This document shows positions 24,411 to 33,947 of a DNA stretch of 33,969 bases, in pieces. How positions within the stretch are numbered: the first letter of the stretch is position 1; the number at the start of each line of letters is the position of its first letter. Origin of the DNA: Prevotellaceae bacterium UBA6858 (lineage in GTDB: Bacteria > Bacteroidota > Bacteroidia > Bacteroidales > Bacteroidaceae); the NCBI GenBank assembly GCA_002451695.1, contig DKDC01000033.1, positions 89,588-123,556 of the forward strand, read 5' to 3'. Below the pieces are notes generated by a model, which made no database searches, was not told where the DNA came from, and worked only from the letters and a program-made list of their open reading frames with translations. Position numbers and translations under genes: made by a program.

Positions 24411-25922
24411 TTACAATTCGTCCACATTTACATTTATTCCCAAGATACGCTGTATCTCTGCCAATGTCTTATCAATTTCATGATCAAGAGCCTTGCGCTT
24501 CTTGAAATAGTCAGCAAGCAGTTCGGCAGGAGGCAAGATTTCCTCATCCTCTTTCGGGAACTTGCACAAGTCGAAGTTGCAATCGGTAGCGATAAGGTCA
24601 TCAACCGAATAGCAACGAGATTTCTCGTCACCATCAGCAATAATAATCTCCTTACGGTCGTTCCACCACTCACGAATTGGGTCGCAATGTTCCGACTTCA
24701 TGGATTTTGTCTTGGAGAAATGCTTGTAACCCTCAGGCATATCCAAACGATAGAACCACGTTTCCTTTGTAGAATAACCTTCTGGAGCACCCTCCGCACT
24801 GGTATTGTCGAAGAACAAAATGTTCGTGGCAATCGAAGTGTAAGGTGCAAAGATACTGCCAGGCAAACGGATAATGGTATGCAAGTTGAAATCTCTGAGT
24901 AGCTTGGTCTTGATGGCTATCTTTGTGTTGTCCGCTCCAAACAGAAAACCGTCTGGGACAATGACTGCTGCACGACCATTCTTCTTCAGTCGGTACATGA
25001 TGAGAACCATGAACAAGTCAGCAGTCTCGCTACTGCGCATATCAGAAGGGAAGTGTGACTTGACATCCGACTTCTCGTTTCCACCGTATGGTGGGTTCAT
25101 CAGCACAACATCAAACTTGTCTCCGTCTGTATAGTTGAGCACATCTTTTGTAAGCGAGTTGTCGTGATATACCAGTGGCGTGTCAATACCATGCAGCAAC
25201 AGGTTTGTCACACATAGCATATACGGGAATTGTTTCTTTTCTATGCCAAATACAGACTGATTGTATTCCTTACGGTCTTCAGCTGTCTTGACCTTTTTAT
25301 CCAATTCACCCAGCCAGCTTGTGATGAAGCCACCTGTACCACAGGCAAAGTCTGCCATTTTCTCACCAATCTGCGGATTGACTATCTCTGCCATAAATTC
25401 GGTTAAGGCTCTTGGGGTGTAGAACTCACCAGAGGAACCAGCCGACTGCATCTCTTTGAGGATAGTCTCGTATATCTCACCGAAAGCATGACTTTCCTCA
25501 TAGTCACCAAGGTTCAAACCGTCAATAACATTCAGCACTTGACGAAGTTGAACTCCATCTTTCATATATTGGTTGGCATCCTCAAATGTGGTCTTTACAA
25601 TCGCCTGACGGATAGGGGTGGTTGGTGTTACCTCTATGTTTTTTAGTTCCACAAACAATGTGTTGTTGACAAACGAAAGCAACTCATCGCCAGTCAGGGC
25701 ATTGCCGCTTCCATCGTCATGTGCCCAGTTGCGCCAACGGCATTCTTCTGGAATAATAGACTTGTAATCATCATCGTCCAACTCCCAATCATTCTCTTTC
25801 TCGTCATAGACTTTCAAGAATAGCATCCATGCCATTTGTTCTATGCGTTGCGCATCACCGTTGATACCGGCATCATTGCGCATTATATTGCGTACTCGTT
25901 TTACGAAATTTGATAAACTCAT
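24411..25922 (-). CDS. hsdM: Type I restriction-modification methyltransferase subunit HsdM
   Basis: 503 residues, full length. N6-adenine methyltransferase of a type I restriction system. N-terminal HsdM_N helical domain (M-S-L-S-N-F-V-K-R-V-R-N-I-M-R-N-D), SAM motif F-A-C-G-T-G-G-F at 192-199, catalytic N-P-P-Y at 276-279, preceded by F-Y-T-P-R around 167-171. Follows hsdR by 14 nt, in the same operon. HsdM needs an HsdS subunit to choose a target, and none is encoded in this window. Confidence 0.95.
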   Translation of the reverse strand: MSLSNFVKRVRNIMRNDAGINGDAQRIEQMAWMLFLKVYDEKENDWELDDDDYKSIIPEECRWRNWAHDDGSGNALTGDELLSFVNNTLFVELKNIEVTPTTPIRQAIVKTTFEDANQYMKDGVQLRQVLNVIDGLNLGDYEESHAFGEIYETILKEMQSAGSSGEFYTPRALTEFMAEIVNPQIGEKMADFACGTGGFITSWLGELDKKVKTAEDRKEYNQSVFGIEKKQFPYMLCVTNLLLHGIDTPLVYHDNSLTKDVLNYTDGDKFDVVLMNPPYGGNEKSDVKSHFPSDMRSSETADLFMVLIMYRLKKNGRAAVIVPDGFLFGADNTKIAIKTKLLRDFNLHTIIRLPGSIFAPYTSIATNILFFDNTSAEGAPEGYSTKETWFYRLDMPEGYKHFSKTKSMKSEHCDPIREWWNDRKEIIIADGDEKSRCYSVDDLIATDCNFDLCKFPKEDEEILPPAELLADYFKKRKALDHEIDKTLAEIQRILGINVNVDEL

Positions 25923-25936
25923 ATTTTGTTTTTACT

Positions 25937-28297
25937 TTATGCTATATTATATATGTTTTGTTCCAGTTCCTTTACGGCATCAAGATAGCCTTGCTTGCCA
26001 CCAAAGAACTTCACGATGTTTGCCTTTGAACCCAATTTGCGGAATGGGTCATTTTCAAGCACAGTAAGGCTTTCCAATTCTGCCACACCTTCCTTGGTGT
26101 ACTTATCCAACAAGGCTTCAAGCACAAGTCGTGCCTGTTCACCATACTTGTTGAATATGTCTCGTTTCTTCACTTGTTCGGCACGTTCATGTCGTGTAAG
26201 TGTTTTCTTGCCGTAGGCTATATGGCAGATGAAATCAAAATCATCAACATCGTCCATATCTTGGTCATGCTTCAACACCGCAAGGTCAATGCCACTTTCT
26301 TTAAGTATTTCAGCAATGTCTGACTTTTTCTTGGTTTCTTTCCATTTGGAAGTGAACGTGTCAATCGTAGCGTATGTGTCTATGATACTTTTCTTTGTAT
26401 AGTCGGTAATGCTTTCCGTGCGAAGCAACTTACCATTTGTGTCATAGACAGAAACGACCTTGTTAATAACCATCACTTGACAACCATCCTTGGCAACAAT
26501 CGGCTTCGGTCGTGGCTCAGGATCGGGTTCTTTCACACCATTAGGCTCGTCGTCTTCAGGAAGTACATACGGCTTAGGCTCTTTCTGCTTGGGCGGATAG
26601 TTCGGGTCTATTTCAATCGGTCCGTCCCAATCTGGGTCTGCAAACAATCGTGTCACGTTGCGGAAGTCCATTACTGTGAAGTATGTCTTTCCTTCTTTCT
26701 CACGAAGACGAGTGCCACGACCGATAATCTGCTTGAATTCTGTCATAGAGCCGATTTGTTGGTCAAGCACAATTAGTTTTGTCATTTTGCAATCAACACC
26801 AGTTGAAAGCAACTTACTTGTAGTCGCTATGACAGGGTATTTCTCTGCAACAGAAATGAAATAATCCAACTTGCCTTTTCCGTATTCGTCACTATCAGTT
26901 ATACGAACCACATAGTCGGGATTTTTCTTGCACATATCAGCATTGGCATTAGCCAAAGCCATACGCATACGTTCCGCATGAGTTTCATCAGCACAGAACA
27001 CTATGGTCTTAGCCATGCGATCTGTACCTTTCAGATAGTTGGTTATCTCTTGCGCAACTTCCCTTATGCGGTCTTCTATGACAATGTTATAGTCATAGTC
27101 GCTGTTGTTATAAATGCGGTCTTCTATCTCATTGCCGTAAATATCCTTTTGTCCCTTTGTCGGTCTCCACTCATCGCCAATGTTGGTTGTGATGTTGATT
27201 ACCTTGAAAGGAGCAAGGAAACCGTCCTCAATTCCATTTTTAAGACTATATGTATAAACAGGCTCACCAAAATAACCGATACTTGACTGGTACTTTGTTT
27301 CTTTTGGCGTGGCAGTCATACCAATATGAGTAGCTGAAGAAAAATATTCCAAAATGTTTCGCCAGTTGCTGTCATCCTTGGCACTTCCTCTATGACACTC
27401 ATCAACGATAACAAGGTCAAAGTAGTCAGGATTAGGAAACAACTCCTTATAGTTTTTGGCATCATTCTGCCCAATCAATTGTTGGTAGAGTGCAAAAAAC
27501 ACTTGATAAGAAGCCAATTCTTCTAAGTGGTTTTTATCCTTTGAATAATCTATCTTGTGCGTAACCTTTTCCAACGGTTTGAAGTCCTGCTGTATGGACT
27601 GGTCAACCAATATGTTGCGGTCGGCAAGATACAATACCTTTTTCTTCAATTTGCTGTGTAGCAAACGCCATACAATTTGGAATGCTGTATATGTCTTGCC
27701 TGTACCAGTTGCCATGACGAGGAGTACACGGTTCTGTCCTTTGGCAATGGCACCAACTGTACGGTTTACGGCATTGCGCTGATAATATCGTGGCGGGAAT
27801 ATATTCTGCCCAGTGCAGAAAGGCTGCTCTATGACTGCCAACTCTTGTTCGTTAAGGCCATTTCCATTGTTAGCCCCACTTTTATATCTTGCAATGAGTT
27901 CTTCTTTTGTTGGGAACTCGTCCATAGCAAAGGTGCGTTCCTTGCCTGTTAAAAAGTCATGTTCAGCAAAGCCTTCACCATTCGAACTGTAAGCAAACTT
28001 TACATCAAGCATTTGGGCATAAGTCATGGCTTGTTGCAATCCATGAGAAACAGAATGATTGGCATCCTTTGCCTCTACAATGGCTAAGGGGGTTGCCTTG
28101 TTTGCATAAAGCACATAGTCGGCAAACTTAGGTTTCTCTCTATGCACAAGATTACCATGAAGGCTAATTTTACCGTCAGTAAATTTAACCTTCTGTTCCA
28201 TGAATATACTATCCTTTGACCATCCCTTACTGGTGATGGCTTCGTTGATATAGCGGAACTTGATGTCCTCTTCTGTAAGTTCTTTGCTTATGCCCAT
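25937..28297 (-). CDS. hsdR: Type I restriction endonuclease subunit HsdR
   Basis: 786 residues (ATG at 28297; an in-frame TTG two codons earlier is possible). ATP-dependent translocase and nuclease. N-terminal PD-(D/E)XK nuclease: D60 ... E75-A-K77. Superfamily-2 helicase: Walker A A-T-G-T-G-K-T at 196-202, D-E-C-H at 299-302, T-A-T-P, and G-R-G-T-R. A C-terminal EcoEI-type region follows. First enzyme gene of the block, 67 nt after the XRE regulator gene. Rows counted here are near 40% GC, lower than the dcw genes. Confidence 0.95.
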   Translation of the reverse strand: MGISKELTEEDIKFRYINEAITSKGWSKDSIFMEQKVKFTDGKISLHGNLVHREKPKFADYVLYANKATPLAIVEAKDANHSVSHGLQQAMTYAQMLDVKFAYSSNGEGFAEHDFLTGKERTFAMDEFPTKEELIARYKSGANNGNGLNEQELAVIEQPFCTGQNIFPPRYYQRNAVNRTVGAIAKGQNRVLLVMATGTGKTYTAFQIVWRLLHSKLKKKVLYLADRNILVDQSIQQDFKPLEKVTHKIDYSKDKNHLEELASYQVFFALYQQLIGQNDAKNYKELFPNPDYFDLVIVDECHRGSAKDDSNWRNILEYFSSATHIGMTATPKETKYQSSIGYFGEPVYTYSLKNGIEDGFLAPFKVINITTNIGDEWRPTKGQKDIYGNEIEDRIYNNSDYDYNIVIEDRIREVAQEITNYLKGTDRMAKTIVFCADETHAERMRMALANANADMCKKNPDYVVRITDSDEYGKGKLDYFISVAEKYPVIATTSKLLSTGVDCKMTKLIVLDQQIGSMTEFKQIIGRGTRLREKEGKTYFTVMDFRNVTRLFADPDWDGPIEIDPNYPPKQKEPKPYVLPEDDEPNGVKEPDPEPRPKPIVAKDGCQVMVINKVVSVYDTNGKLLRTESITDYTKKSIIDTYATIDTFTSKWKETKKKSDIAEILKESGIDLAVLKHDQDMDDVDDFDFICHIAYGKKTLTRHERAEQVKKRDIFNKYGEQARLVLEALLDKYTKEGVAELESLTVLENDPFRKLGSKANIVKFFGGKQGYLDAVKELEQNIYNIA

Positions 28298-28364
28298 GTT
28301 CAAATAATATTTTATTATCAGAAGTTCTACAACATACTTGTTAAGACTGAAAACTACGAGTTCA

Positions 28365-28571
28365 TTACACTCTTTCGTTCTCGTCTGTAATTAAATCCTT
28401 TAAGTCAACTTCTAAAATCTTTGAGATTTCAAGAAGTGTTTCTAAATCGGGTTGGTATTTATTCCGAGCATAGCAATTGACCGTGCTAAAGCTCTTTCCC
28501 AACTGTTTTGCCAGCCAAGTTTGTGAAATACCCTTGCTATCTAAGACATCTTTTATCTTGTTTAGTTTCAT
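28365..28571 (-). CDS. XRE-family helix-turn-helix regulator
   Basis: 68 residues, almost entirely one Cro/C1-type HTH: helices I-S-Q-T-W-L-A-K-Q-L and S-F-S-T-V-N-C-Y-A-R-N-K-Y-Q-P, then L-E-T-L-L-E-I-S-K-I-L. Located just upstream of hsdR on the same strand, like the small controller regulators that time restriction-modification expression; that role is inferred. Confidence 0.88.
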   Translation of the reverse strand: MKLNKIKDVLDSKGISQTWLAKQLGKSFSTVNCYARNKYQPDLETLLEISKILEVDLKDLITDENERV

Positions 28572-28591
28572 AAATTCACCGAATTTTGCTG

Positions 28592-28599
28592 CAAATATA
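28592..28599 (-). promoter_or_regulatory. Possible -7 box for the restriction operon
   Basis: On the minus strand TATATTTG fits TAnnTTTG exactly, 21 nt before the start of the XRE gene. No clear -33 partner was seen. Confidence 0.45.
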
Positions 28600-28663
28600 C
28601 ATTAAATTTTGCGATAATCATTATAAATTAAGCTATTTTATGCAAATTATTCCAATATAGCAA

Positions 28664-28693
28664 TTGTCATTTCGTGTAGTTATTGTAACTTTG
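28664..28693 (+). promoter_or_regulatory. Orphan Bacteroidota-type promoter
   Basis: TTG at 28664-28666 and TAACTTTG at 28686-28693 are 19 nt apart, a good -33/-7 pair pointing to the plus strand. No gene starts close downstream; the next one (28980) has its own -7 box. Only a 17-codon frame from ATG 28725 follows. It may drive a small RNA or a leader, or be a remnant left at the edge of the restriction block. Confidence 0.45.
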
Positions 28694-28935
28694 CAGCAGA
28701 GAAGAGTTGTTTGACAGCAAACGTATGCATATTGCAGAAATTAGAACAGTTGCCAAATCATTACCTCTATTGAGGTGAGATACTCATAAATAACTCATTT
28801 TAAGCTATTCGGCATATTTTAGCGTAATTTTAACGATAAAAACCGGCGGGGCTTGCGTGTATGTTATAAGGGAGCGGCATTTCCGTGCTACGGCACAAAA
28901 AGGGTGCGGCGTTATGCAGTGAACTTTAATTTGCC

Positions 28936-28943
28936 TATATTTG
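28936..28943 (+). promoter_or_regulatory. Bacteroidota -7 box for the outer-membrane barrel gene
   Basis: TATATTTG at 28936-28943 matches TAnnTTTG, giving a leader of about 30 nt to the ATG at 28980. The -33 region is not obvious. Confidence 0.5.
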
Positions 28944-28979
28944 CATTTGTATATTATTAACCATCAACAAACTTCAATC

Positions 28980-29600
28980 ATGAAGAAACTCCTTTTATCC
29001 CTTGTTGCCGCCCTGACCATAGGCGGCGTTGCAACCACACGCGCACAGGTAAAGTTTGGCGTTGTGGGCGGTTTGAACGTCTCGAAACTCTCCTATGACC
29101 GCAGCAAGCTTTTCGACTCCGAAAACCGCGCCGGCTGGTTCATAGGCCCGAAAATGTGGGTCAAAGTCCCCCTTGTGGGGCTTGGCGTGAACGCCGCCGT
29201 GGAATACAACCAGCGCCGCCTTTACGGTGAGGTGAAGGAAACCGACGGAACGATTTCAAAGGCCGACTACTACAAGAGCATAGAAATTCCCGTAAACCTG
29301 CGCTACAGCATAGGCCTTGCCTCGCTCGCATCGCTTTATGCCGAGACAGGCCCGCAGTTCGGCTTCACCGTGGGCGACAAGACCCCTTCGGACATTGTCA
29401 AGTTCAAGTCGTCGAACGTTACATGGAACGTGGGACTTGGCGTGCGCCTTGTGAACCACCTGGAAATCGGCGCGACATACAACATAGCCCTCAGCAACTT
29501 CGGCGACATCCACATCCCGGTGGTTTCGGACGTTGTCAAGAACGCCAAGAGCGACTTCAAGACAAACTCCTGGCAGGTTTCGGCCGCTTACCTGTTCTGA
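28980..29600 (+). CDS. Small outer-membrane beta-barrel (porin-like) protein
   Basis: 206 residues. Signal peptide at about 1-22 (M-K-K-L-L-L-S-L-V-A-A-L ... A-Q), then V-K-F-G-V-V-G-G-L-N-V-S-K-L and alternating strands ending in S-A-A-Y-L-F with a C-terminal Phe, as in the OmpW/OMP_b-brl family of Bacteroidota. Ligand unknown. The ATG at 28980 opens the signal sequence; the frame is open upstream to 28941 but that extension is not signal-like. High, host-like GC. Confidence 0.85.
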   Translation: MKKLLLSLVAALTIGGVATTRAQVKFGVVGGLNVSKLSYDRSKLFDSENRAGWFIGPKMWVKVPLVGLGVNAAVEYNQRRLYGEVKETDGTISKADYYKSIEIPVNLRYSIGLASLASLYAETGPQFGFTVGDKTPSDIVKFKSSNVTWNVGLGVRLVNHLEIGATYNIALSNFGDIHIPVVSDVVKNAKSDFKTNSWQVSAAYLF

Positions 29601-29624
29601 GAAAAGGCGGCAAGGCAAACTGCG

Positions 29625-29666
29625 CCGCTCTTGCCGGTGTGGCGGTGTCCGTGCCGGCGGGAGCGG
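29625..29666 (+). terminator. Possible hairpin between the barrel and protease genes
   Basis: CCGCTCTTGCCGG (29625-29637) can pair with CCGGCGGGAGCGG (29654-29666) over 13 positions with two G-T wobbles and a 16-nt loop; TTTT follows at 29670. Weak terminator or attenuator. Confidence 0.4.
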
Positions 29667-29688
29667 TATGTTTTGAAATTACCACAAA

Positions 29689-32600
29689 ATGAACAGAATT
29701 ATACTTTTGCTTTTCGCCGCCTTTGCGGCGGTTTCCACCCAGGCAGCGGAAACACGGCGTTGGATACGCTCGATCGCCATCTCGCCCGACGGCTCGAAGA
29801 TTGCCTTTGTTTACCACGGCGACATTTTCGTTGTTCCCTCAACAGGCGGCACGGCACGCCAGATAACGAGCAACCCGGCATACGACACCGCCCCCGCGTG
29901 GTCGGAAGACGGAAAGCTCATAGCGTTCTCCTCCGACCGCCTTGGCGGTTTCGACGTTTACGTAACCTCTGCCGAGGGCGGAACGCCCAAGCGTCTCACC
30001 ACGCATTCGGCAAGCGAGATGGTGGAGGCTTTTCTCCCCGACGGGCGCATTCTGTACCGCTCATATTATATGCCCACGGCGGAGGACGGCATTTTCCCCG
30101 GGCAGTTCCAGCAGGTTTATTCGGTTGACACGGCGGCTTCGCGCCCCAGGAAGTTCTCCGAGCTGTTCATGACAGGCATATCGGTGAACGCCCGGGGAGA
30201 AGTGCTGTATCAGGACAAAAAGGGAATGGAGGACACTTGGCGCAAGCACCACACCTCGCCGGTAACCCGCGACATCTGGCTCACGAGCCTCGACCCCGCG
30301 AAGCGCACATACAGGAAAGTTTCCGACTACGCAGGAGAATGCCGCAACCCGCAGTGGGCGCCCGGCGGCAAAAGCTATTACTACCTCGAGGAAAGTTCAG
30401 GCTCGCTCAACGTATGGAAGCGCAACATCGACGGCAGCGGCAAAAAACAGATAACTTTCTTCAAGAAGAACCCCGTGCGCTATCTGTCGGTTGCCGAAAA
30501 CGGACGCATGAGTTTCAGTTACAACGGCGACCTTTACACGATGAGCGAGGGCGAAGAGCCGAAACGCTTAGACCTGAAGATAATCTCGGACAACACCCAC
30601 GACGACCACAGGACGGAGACCGTGAGGAGCGGCGGATTGGGCGGACTGTCGGTGAGCAAGGACGAGAAACTCATTGCCTTCGTCGCGAGAGGCGAGGTTT
30701 ACGTTACCACGCCCGACTACGAGACCTCGAAGAGAATAACCAATACAACCGAGGCGGAAGCCAACGTGTCGATTTCGCCAGACGGCAAGACGCTCGTGTA
30801 TGACAGCGAGCGCAACGGCGTTTGGGGAATATACAAGACAACAATGCCGCGCAAGGACGATGACAACTTTGTTTACGCACGCGAGCTGAAGGAAGAGCCG
30901 CTGATTGTGGGCAAGGAGGCTTGCTACGCCCCCGCCTTCTCGCCCGACGGCAAAAAGGTGGCATATTGGGCAAACCGCAGCGAGCTGCGCGTTTACGACA
31001 TGGCTTCAAAGACATCGCGCACTGTGCTGCCGGGAAAGGACAACTATTCCTACACCGACTTTGACCTTAACTTCGAGTGGTCGCCCAACAGCAAGTATCT
31101 TCTCGCCACATACATGGGCGGCGGCGGATGGAACAACGCCGACGTTGCACTTGTTTACGCCGACGGCTCAAAGGTTGTGAACCTCACCGAGAGCGGATAC
31201 AGCGACGGCAAGGCGCATTGGGCTCTCGGCGGCAAGGCTGTTGTTTTTGCGAGCGACCGCGACGGCTACCGCAACCACGGAAGTTGGGGGACGCAGAGGG
31301 ACGTTTACGCAATGTTCCTCGACCAGGAGGCTTACGACCGCTTCAAAATGAACAAGGAAGAGCGCGAGCGTTACGATGCCGCCAAGAAGAAACTCGAGGA
31401 GGACAAGAAGAAAAAGGACGGGGACAAAGACTCAAAAGGCAAGAAGAAATCAGGCAGAAAGGATGGCAAGGACGCGAAAAAAGGCAACGGCAAGAAATCC
31501 GGCAAGTCTGCCGCCAACGACAGCGTGAAAACCAAGAAAGATTCCGTTGAGGACGTTAAGCTGCTGCTCGACGGACGCGAGGACCGCATTGAACGCCTGA
31601 CGATGGCCTCCTCATATCTTGGCGACTTCGCCCTCTCGCCCGAAGGCACGAAGATTTACTACATCGCGCAATTCTCCACAAGCTGCGACATCCATGTGCG
31701 CAATCTCGAGGACGGCAGCGACCGCGTGGCAGTTCCCGACTTCGGCTTTGCAAGGTTTGTGGCTTCCGCCGACGGCAAGAACGTTTATGCCGGGGGCAGG
31801 AAGATACGAAAGGTTTCGCTTGACAACGGAAACCAGAAGTTCATAGAGATTAAGGCGGACTACGACTGGAGCGTTTCAAAGGAGAACGCCTATATTTTCG
31901 AGCACGTGGTGAACCTTTTGAAGGACAAGTTCTACCGTGCCGACATGGGCGGCGTTGACTGGAACTACTACGCCGACAACTACCGCGCCTTCGTGAAGGA
32001 CATCGACAACAAGTATGACATGGCGGAAATGATGAGCGAGATGCTCGGCGAGCTTAACGCCTCGCACACCGGGGCGCGTTACGGCGGCACAAGCGCAAGG
32101 CTTTCAACCGCGAGCCTCGGGGCTTTCTACGATGAGGACTATGACGGCGCGGGATTGAAGATAAAGGAAATACTGAAGAAAGGCCCGCTCGATTTTACAG
32201 GATGCAAAATCAAGGCCGGCGACATAATCACCAAAATCAACGGCAAGCCCATCGAAAAGGGCAAGGACTATTTCCCGCTCCTCGCGGGGCTTTCGGGCAA
32301 ACACACGCTGCTCACGCTGACCAACGCCAAAGGCAAGGGCGAGTATGAACAGGACGTGAAGCCAATCGGCGGCGGCATGGAGCGCGAGCTGCTCTACAGC
32401 CGCTGGCTCAAAAAGCGCGAGGACATGGTGGAGAAGTACTCCGGCGGCAAGATAGGCTATGTACACGTACGCGCAATGAACACGCCGAGCTTCCGCAAAG
32501 TGTTCTCGCGTGTGCTCGGCAAGCTGCGCAACAAGGAGGCGCTTGTGGTTGACATACGCAACAACGGCGGCGGATGGCTTCACAACGACTTGGGGATATT

Positions 32601-32994
32601 GCTGAGCGGAAAGCTTTTCGCCACCAACGAGCCGCGAGGGCAGTTTATAGGCAACGACCCGTATATGCGGTGGTTCAAGCCCTCGGCGGTGGTTATGAGC
32701 CAGAACGACTACTCCAACGCCCACGGCTTCCCCTATATGTACAAGACGCTCGGCATGGGCAAACTTGTGGGTGCGCCAATGGCAGGCACGATGACCGCCG
32801 TGTGGTGGGAGACACAGTATGACGACGAGCTTGTGGTGGGCGTTCCACAAGTGGGGGTGAAGGATTTGAACGGCAACTACCTCGAAAACCAGACACTGAA
32901 CCCCGATGTGGAGGTGATACCCACCCCCGAGCAAACTTTGAACGATGACGACGTGCAGGTAAAGCGTGCCGTTGACCTGCTTTTAGGCAAGTAA
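29689..32994 (+). CDS. Secreted tricorn-like serine protease (S41 family)
   Basis: 1101 residues. Signal peptide at about 1-20; two PD40/WD-like beta-propeller regions (about 25-330 and 330-760, with repeats such as I-S-P-D-G-S/K); a Lys/Asp/Gly-rich insert at 564-625; then the tricorn C1, PDZ (about 815-885) and C2 domains. Catalytic residues align with Thermoplasma tricorn: S792-H793 (N-A-S-H-T-G), nucleophile S1009 (D-Y-S-N-A-H-G-F-P-Y) and E1066 (Y-L-E-N-Q), with spacing 216 and 57 versus 219 and 58 in tricorn. Role: trimming oligopeptides, here in the periplasm or outside. Not part of the RiPP operon. Confidence 0.93.
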   Translation: MNRIILLLFAAFAAVSTQAAETRRWIRSIAISPDGSKIAFVYHGDIFVVPSTGGTARQITSNPAYDTAPAWSEDGKLIAFSSDRLGGFDVYVTSAEGGTPKRLTTHSASEMVEAFLPDGRILYRSYYMPTAEDGIFPGQFQQVYSVDTAASRPRKFSELFMTGISVNARGEVLYQDKKGMEDTWRKHHTSPVTRDIWLTSLDPAKRTYRKVSDYAGECRNPQWAPGGKSYYYLEESSGSLNVWKRNIDGSGKKQITFFKKNPVRYLSVAENGRMSFSYNGDLYTMSEGEEPKRLDLKIISDNTHDDHRTETVRSGGLGGLSVSKDEKLIAFVARGEVYVTTPDYETSKRITNTTEAEANVSISPDGKTLVYDSERNGVWGIYKTTMPRKDDDNFVYARELKEEPLIVGKEACYAPAFSPDGKKVAYWANRSELRVYDMASKTSRTVLPGKDNYSYTDFDLNFEWSPNSKYLLATYMGGGGWNNADVALVYADGSKVVNLTESGYSDGKAHWALGGKAVVFASDRDGYRNHGSWGTQRDVYAMFLDQEAYDRFKMNKEERERYDAAKKKLEEDKKKKDGDKDSKGKKKSGRKDGKDAKKGNGKKSGKSAANDSVKTKKDSVEDVKLLLDGREDRIERLTMASSYLGDFALSPEGTKIYYIAQFSTSCDIHVRNLEDGSDRVAVPDFGFARFVASADGKNVYAGGRKIRKVSLDNGNQKFIEIKADYDWSVSKENAYIFEHVVNLLKDKFYRADMGGVDWNYYADNYRAFVKDIDNKYDMAEMMSEMLGELNASHTGARYGGTSARLSTASLGAFYDEDYDGAGLKIKEILKKGPLDFTGCKIKAGDIITKINGKPIEKGKDYFPLLAGLSGKHTLLTLTNAKGKGEYEQDVKPIGGGMERELLYSRWLKKREDMVEKYSGGKIGYVHVRAMNTPSFRKVFSRVLGKLRNKEALVVDIRNNGGGWLHNDLGILLSGKLFATNEPRGQFIGNDPYMRWFKPSAVVMSQNDYSNAHGFPYMYKTLGMGKLVGAPMAGTMTAVWWETQYDDELVVGVPQVGVKDLNGNYLENQTLNPDVEVIPTPEQTLNDDDVQVKRAVDLLLGK

Positions 32995-33018
32995 ATTCAT
33001 ACAAACAACACATATAAT

Positions 33019-33615
33019 ATGGACATCAAAGAACAAAAATTCTGTCAGAGCTGCGGAATGCCGCTTACAGACGACATTCTCGGCAGCAACGCCGACGGAA
33101 GCAAGAACGACGAGTATTGCATCTACTGCTACAAGGACGGCGCATTCACCGGCGACTTCACAATGGAGGAAATGGTTGAATACTGCTCCATGTTTGTGGA
33201 ACAATACAACAAGAACACAGGCAAGCACATCACCTGCTGCGAATACAAGGAGGTGTTGCGCCAGTTCTACCCTACATTGAAGCGGTGGAACCTTCCAAAG
33301 GACCAGATACCGCACGCAGACCACCCCATGAAGAAAGTGTATATTGAAGAAGTGAACGCCCTTGGCATAAAAGATCTGCATATTGAAAACCTGTTCGTTC
33401 TTCAAGGCTCTTTCATCAACCAGGAATACAAACTCAACGGCAACTCCATATTCCTGCTGGACAACAACGCCACATACTGGGGCACACAGGTGGAAAAACC
33501 GGACACGGAGGGACGCTGTTTCGGCATAGCGTGCGATGAGAAATACATCCTCGTTTCCGAGTACGGCAAAGACGGCTCTGACCCGGAAATAGTGGTGCTG
33601 AAAAAGAGACAATAA
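33019..33615 (+). CDS. Zinc-ribbon domain protein
   Basis: 198 residues. N-terminal zinc ribbon with C9-x-x-C12 (F-C-Q-S-C-G-M-P-L) and C34-x-x-C37 (Y-C-I-Y-C), followed by a helical segment with T-M-E-E-M-V-E-Y-C, the form of the putative zinc-ribbon family (Zn_ribbon_2). The C-terminal half (about 95-198) is beta-rich and not assigned; it may bind a small ligand. Cytoplasmic; function unknown. Last gene before a clear terminator. Confidence 0.82.
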   Translation: MDIKEQKFCQSCGMPLTDDILGSNADGSKNDEYCIYCYKDGAFTGDFTMEEMVEYCSMFVEQYNKNTGKHITCCEYKEVLRQFYPTLKRWNLPKDQIPHADHPMKKVYIEEVNALGIKDLHIENLFVLQGSFINQEYKLNGNSIFLLDNNATYWGTQVEKPDTEGRCFGIACDEKYILVSEYGKDGSDPEIVVLKKRQ

Positions 33616-33677
33616 CATAAAATGCCAAGGCTTCACGGCTTGCCGTTGGCACACAGACAGGCACAGAATACGCAAGC

Positions 33678-33711
33678 AAAGGATGCACTTCACGTAAGTG
33701 CGTCCTTTTTT
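33678..33711 (+). terminator. Intrinsic terminator
   Basis: GGATGCACTT (33681-33690) and AAGTGCGTCC (33696-33705) pair over 10 bp with one G-T wobble and a CACGT loop; flanking AAA pairs with the following T tract (six T). Ends the zinc-ribbon gene transcript. Confidence 0.85.
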
Positions 33712-33873
33712 GTTGCAGTGCAATTCCGTTAATTTGCATATACATAAAACATAATAGTCAATAATTTGCGCCACTGCATGAACGTATGCAACGCACCCTA
33801 AAAACGATAATTTTGCAAATTCCACAGCTGTAATTTTGCAGCATTCGCCAACGCGGTTCAAACAGTGGCATAC

Positions 33874-33898
33874 AGGGCGTATGCCATACGCCCCTACA
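33874..33898 (-). repeat. Inverted copy of the left-end palindromic repeat
   Basis: These 25 nt are the exact reverse complement of 81-105, including the palindrome core GGGCGTATGGCATACGCCC. Similarity continues loosely outward on both sides (a TTTTGCGC-like stretch). Confidence 0.75.
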
Positions 33899-33947
33899 AA
33901 TGGCGCAAAACGCAAATCAGTTGCTTTTTTCAAAACTCCACAAAAAA

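Noticed and set aside
31381..31566. Lys-rich stretch in the tricorn-like gene as a frameshift or assembly error
   Set aside because: The frame stays open and the catalytic residues downstream keep tricorn spacing, so it is an in-frame low-complexity insert.
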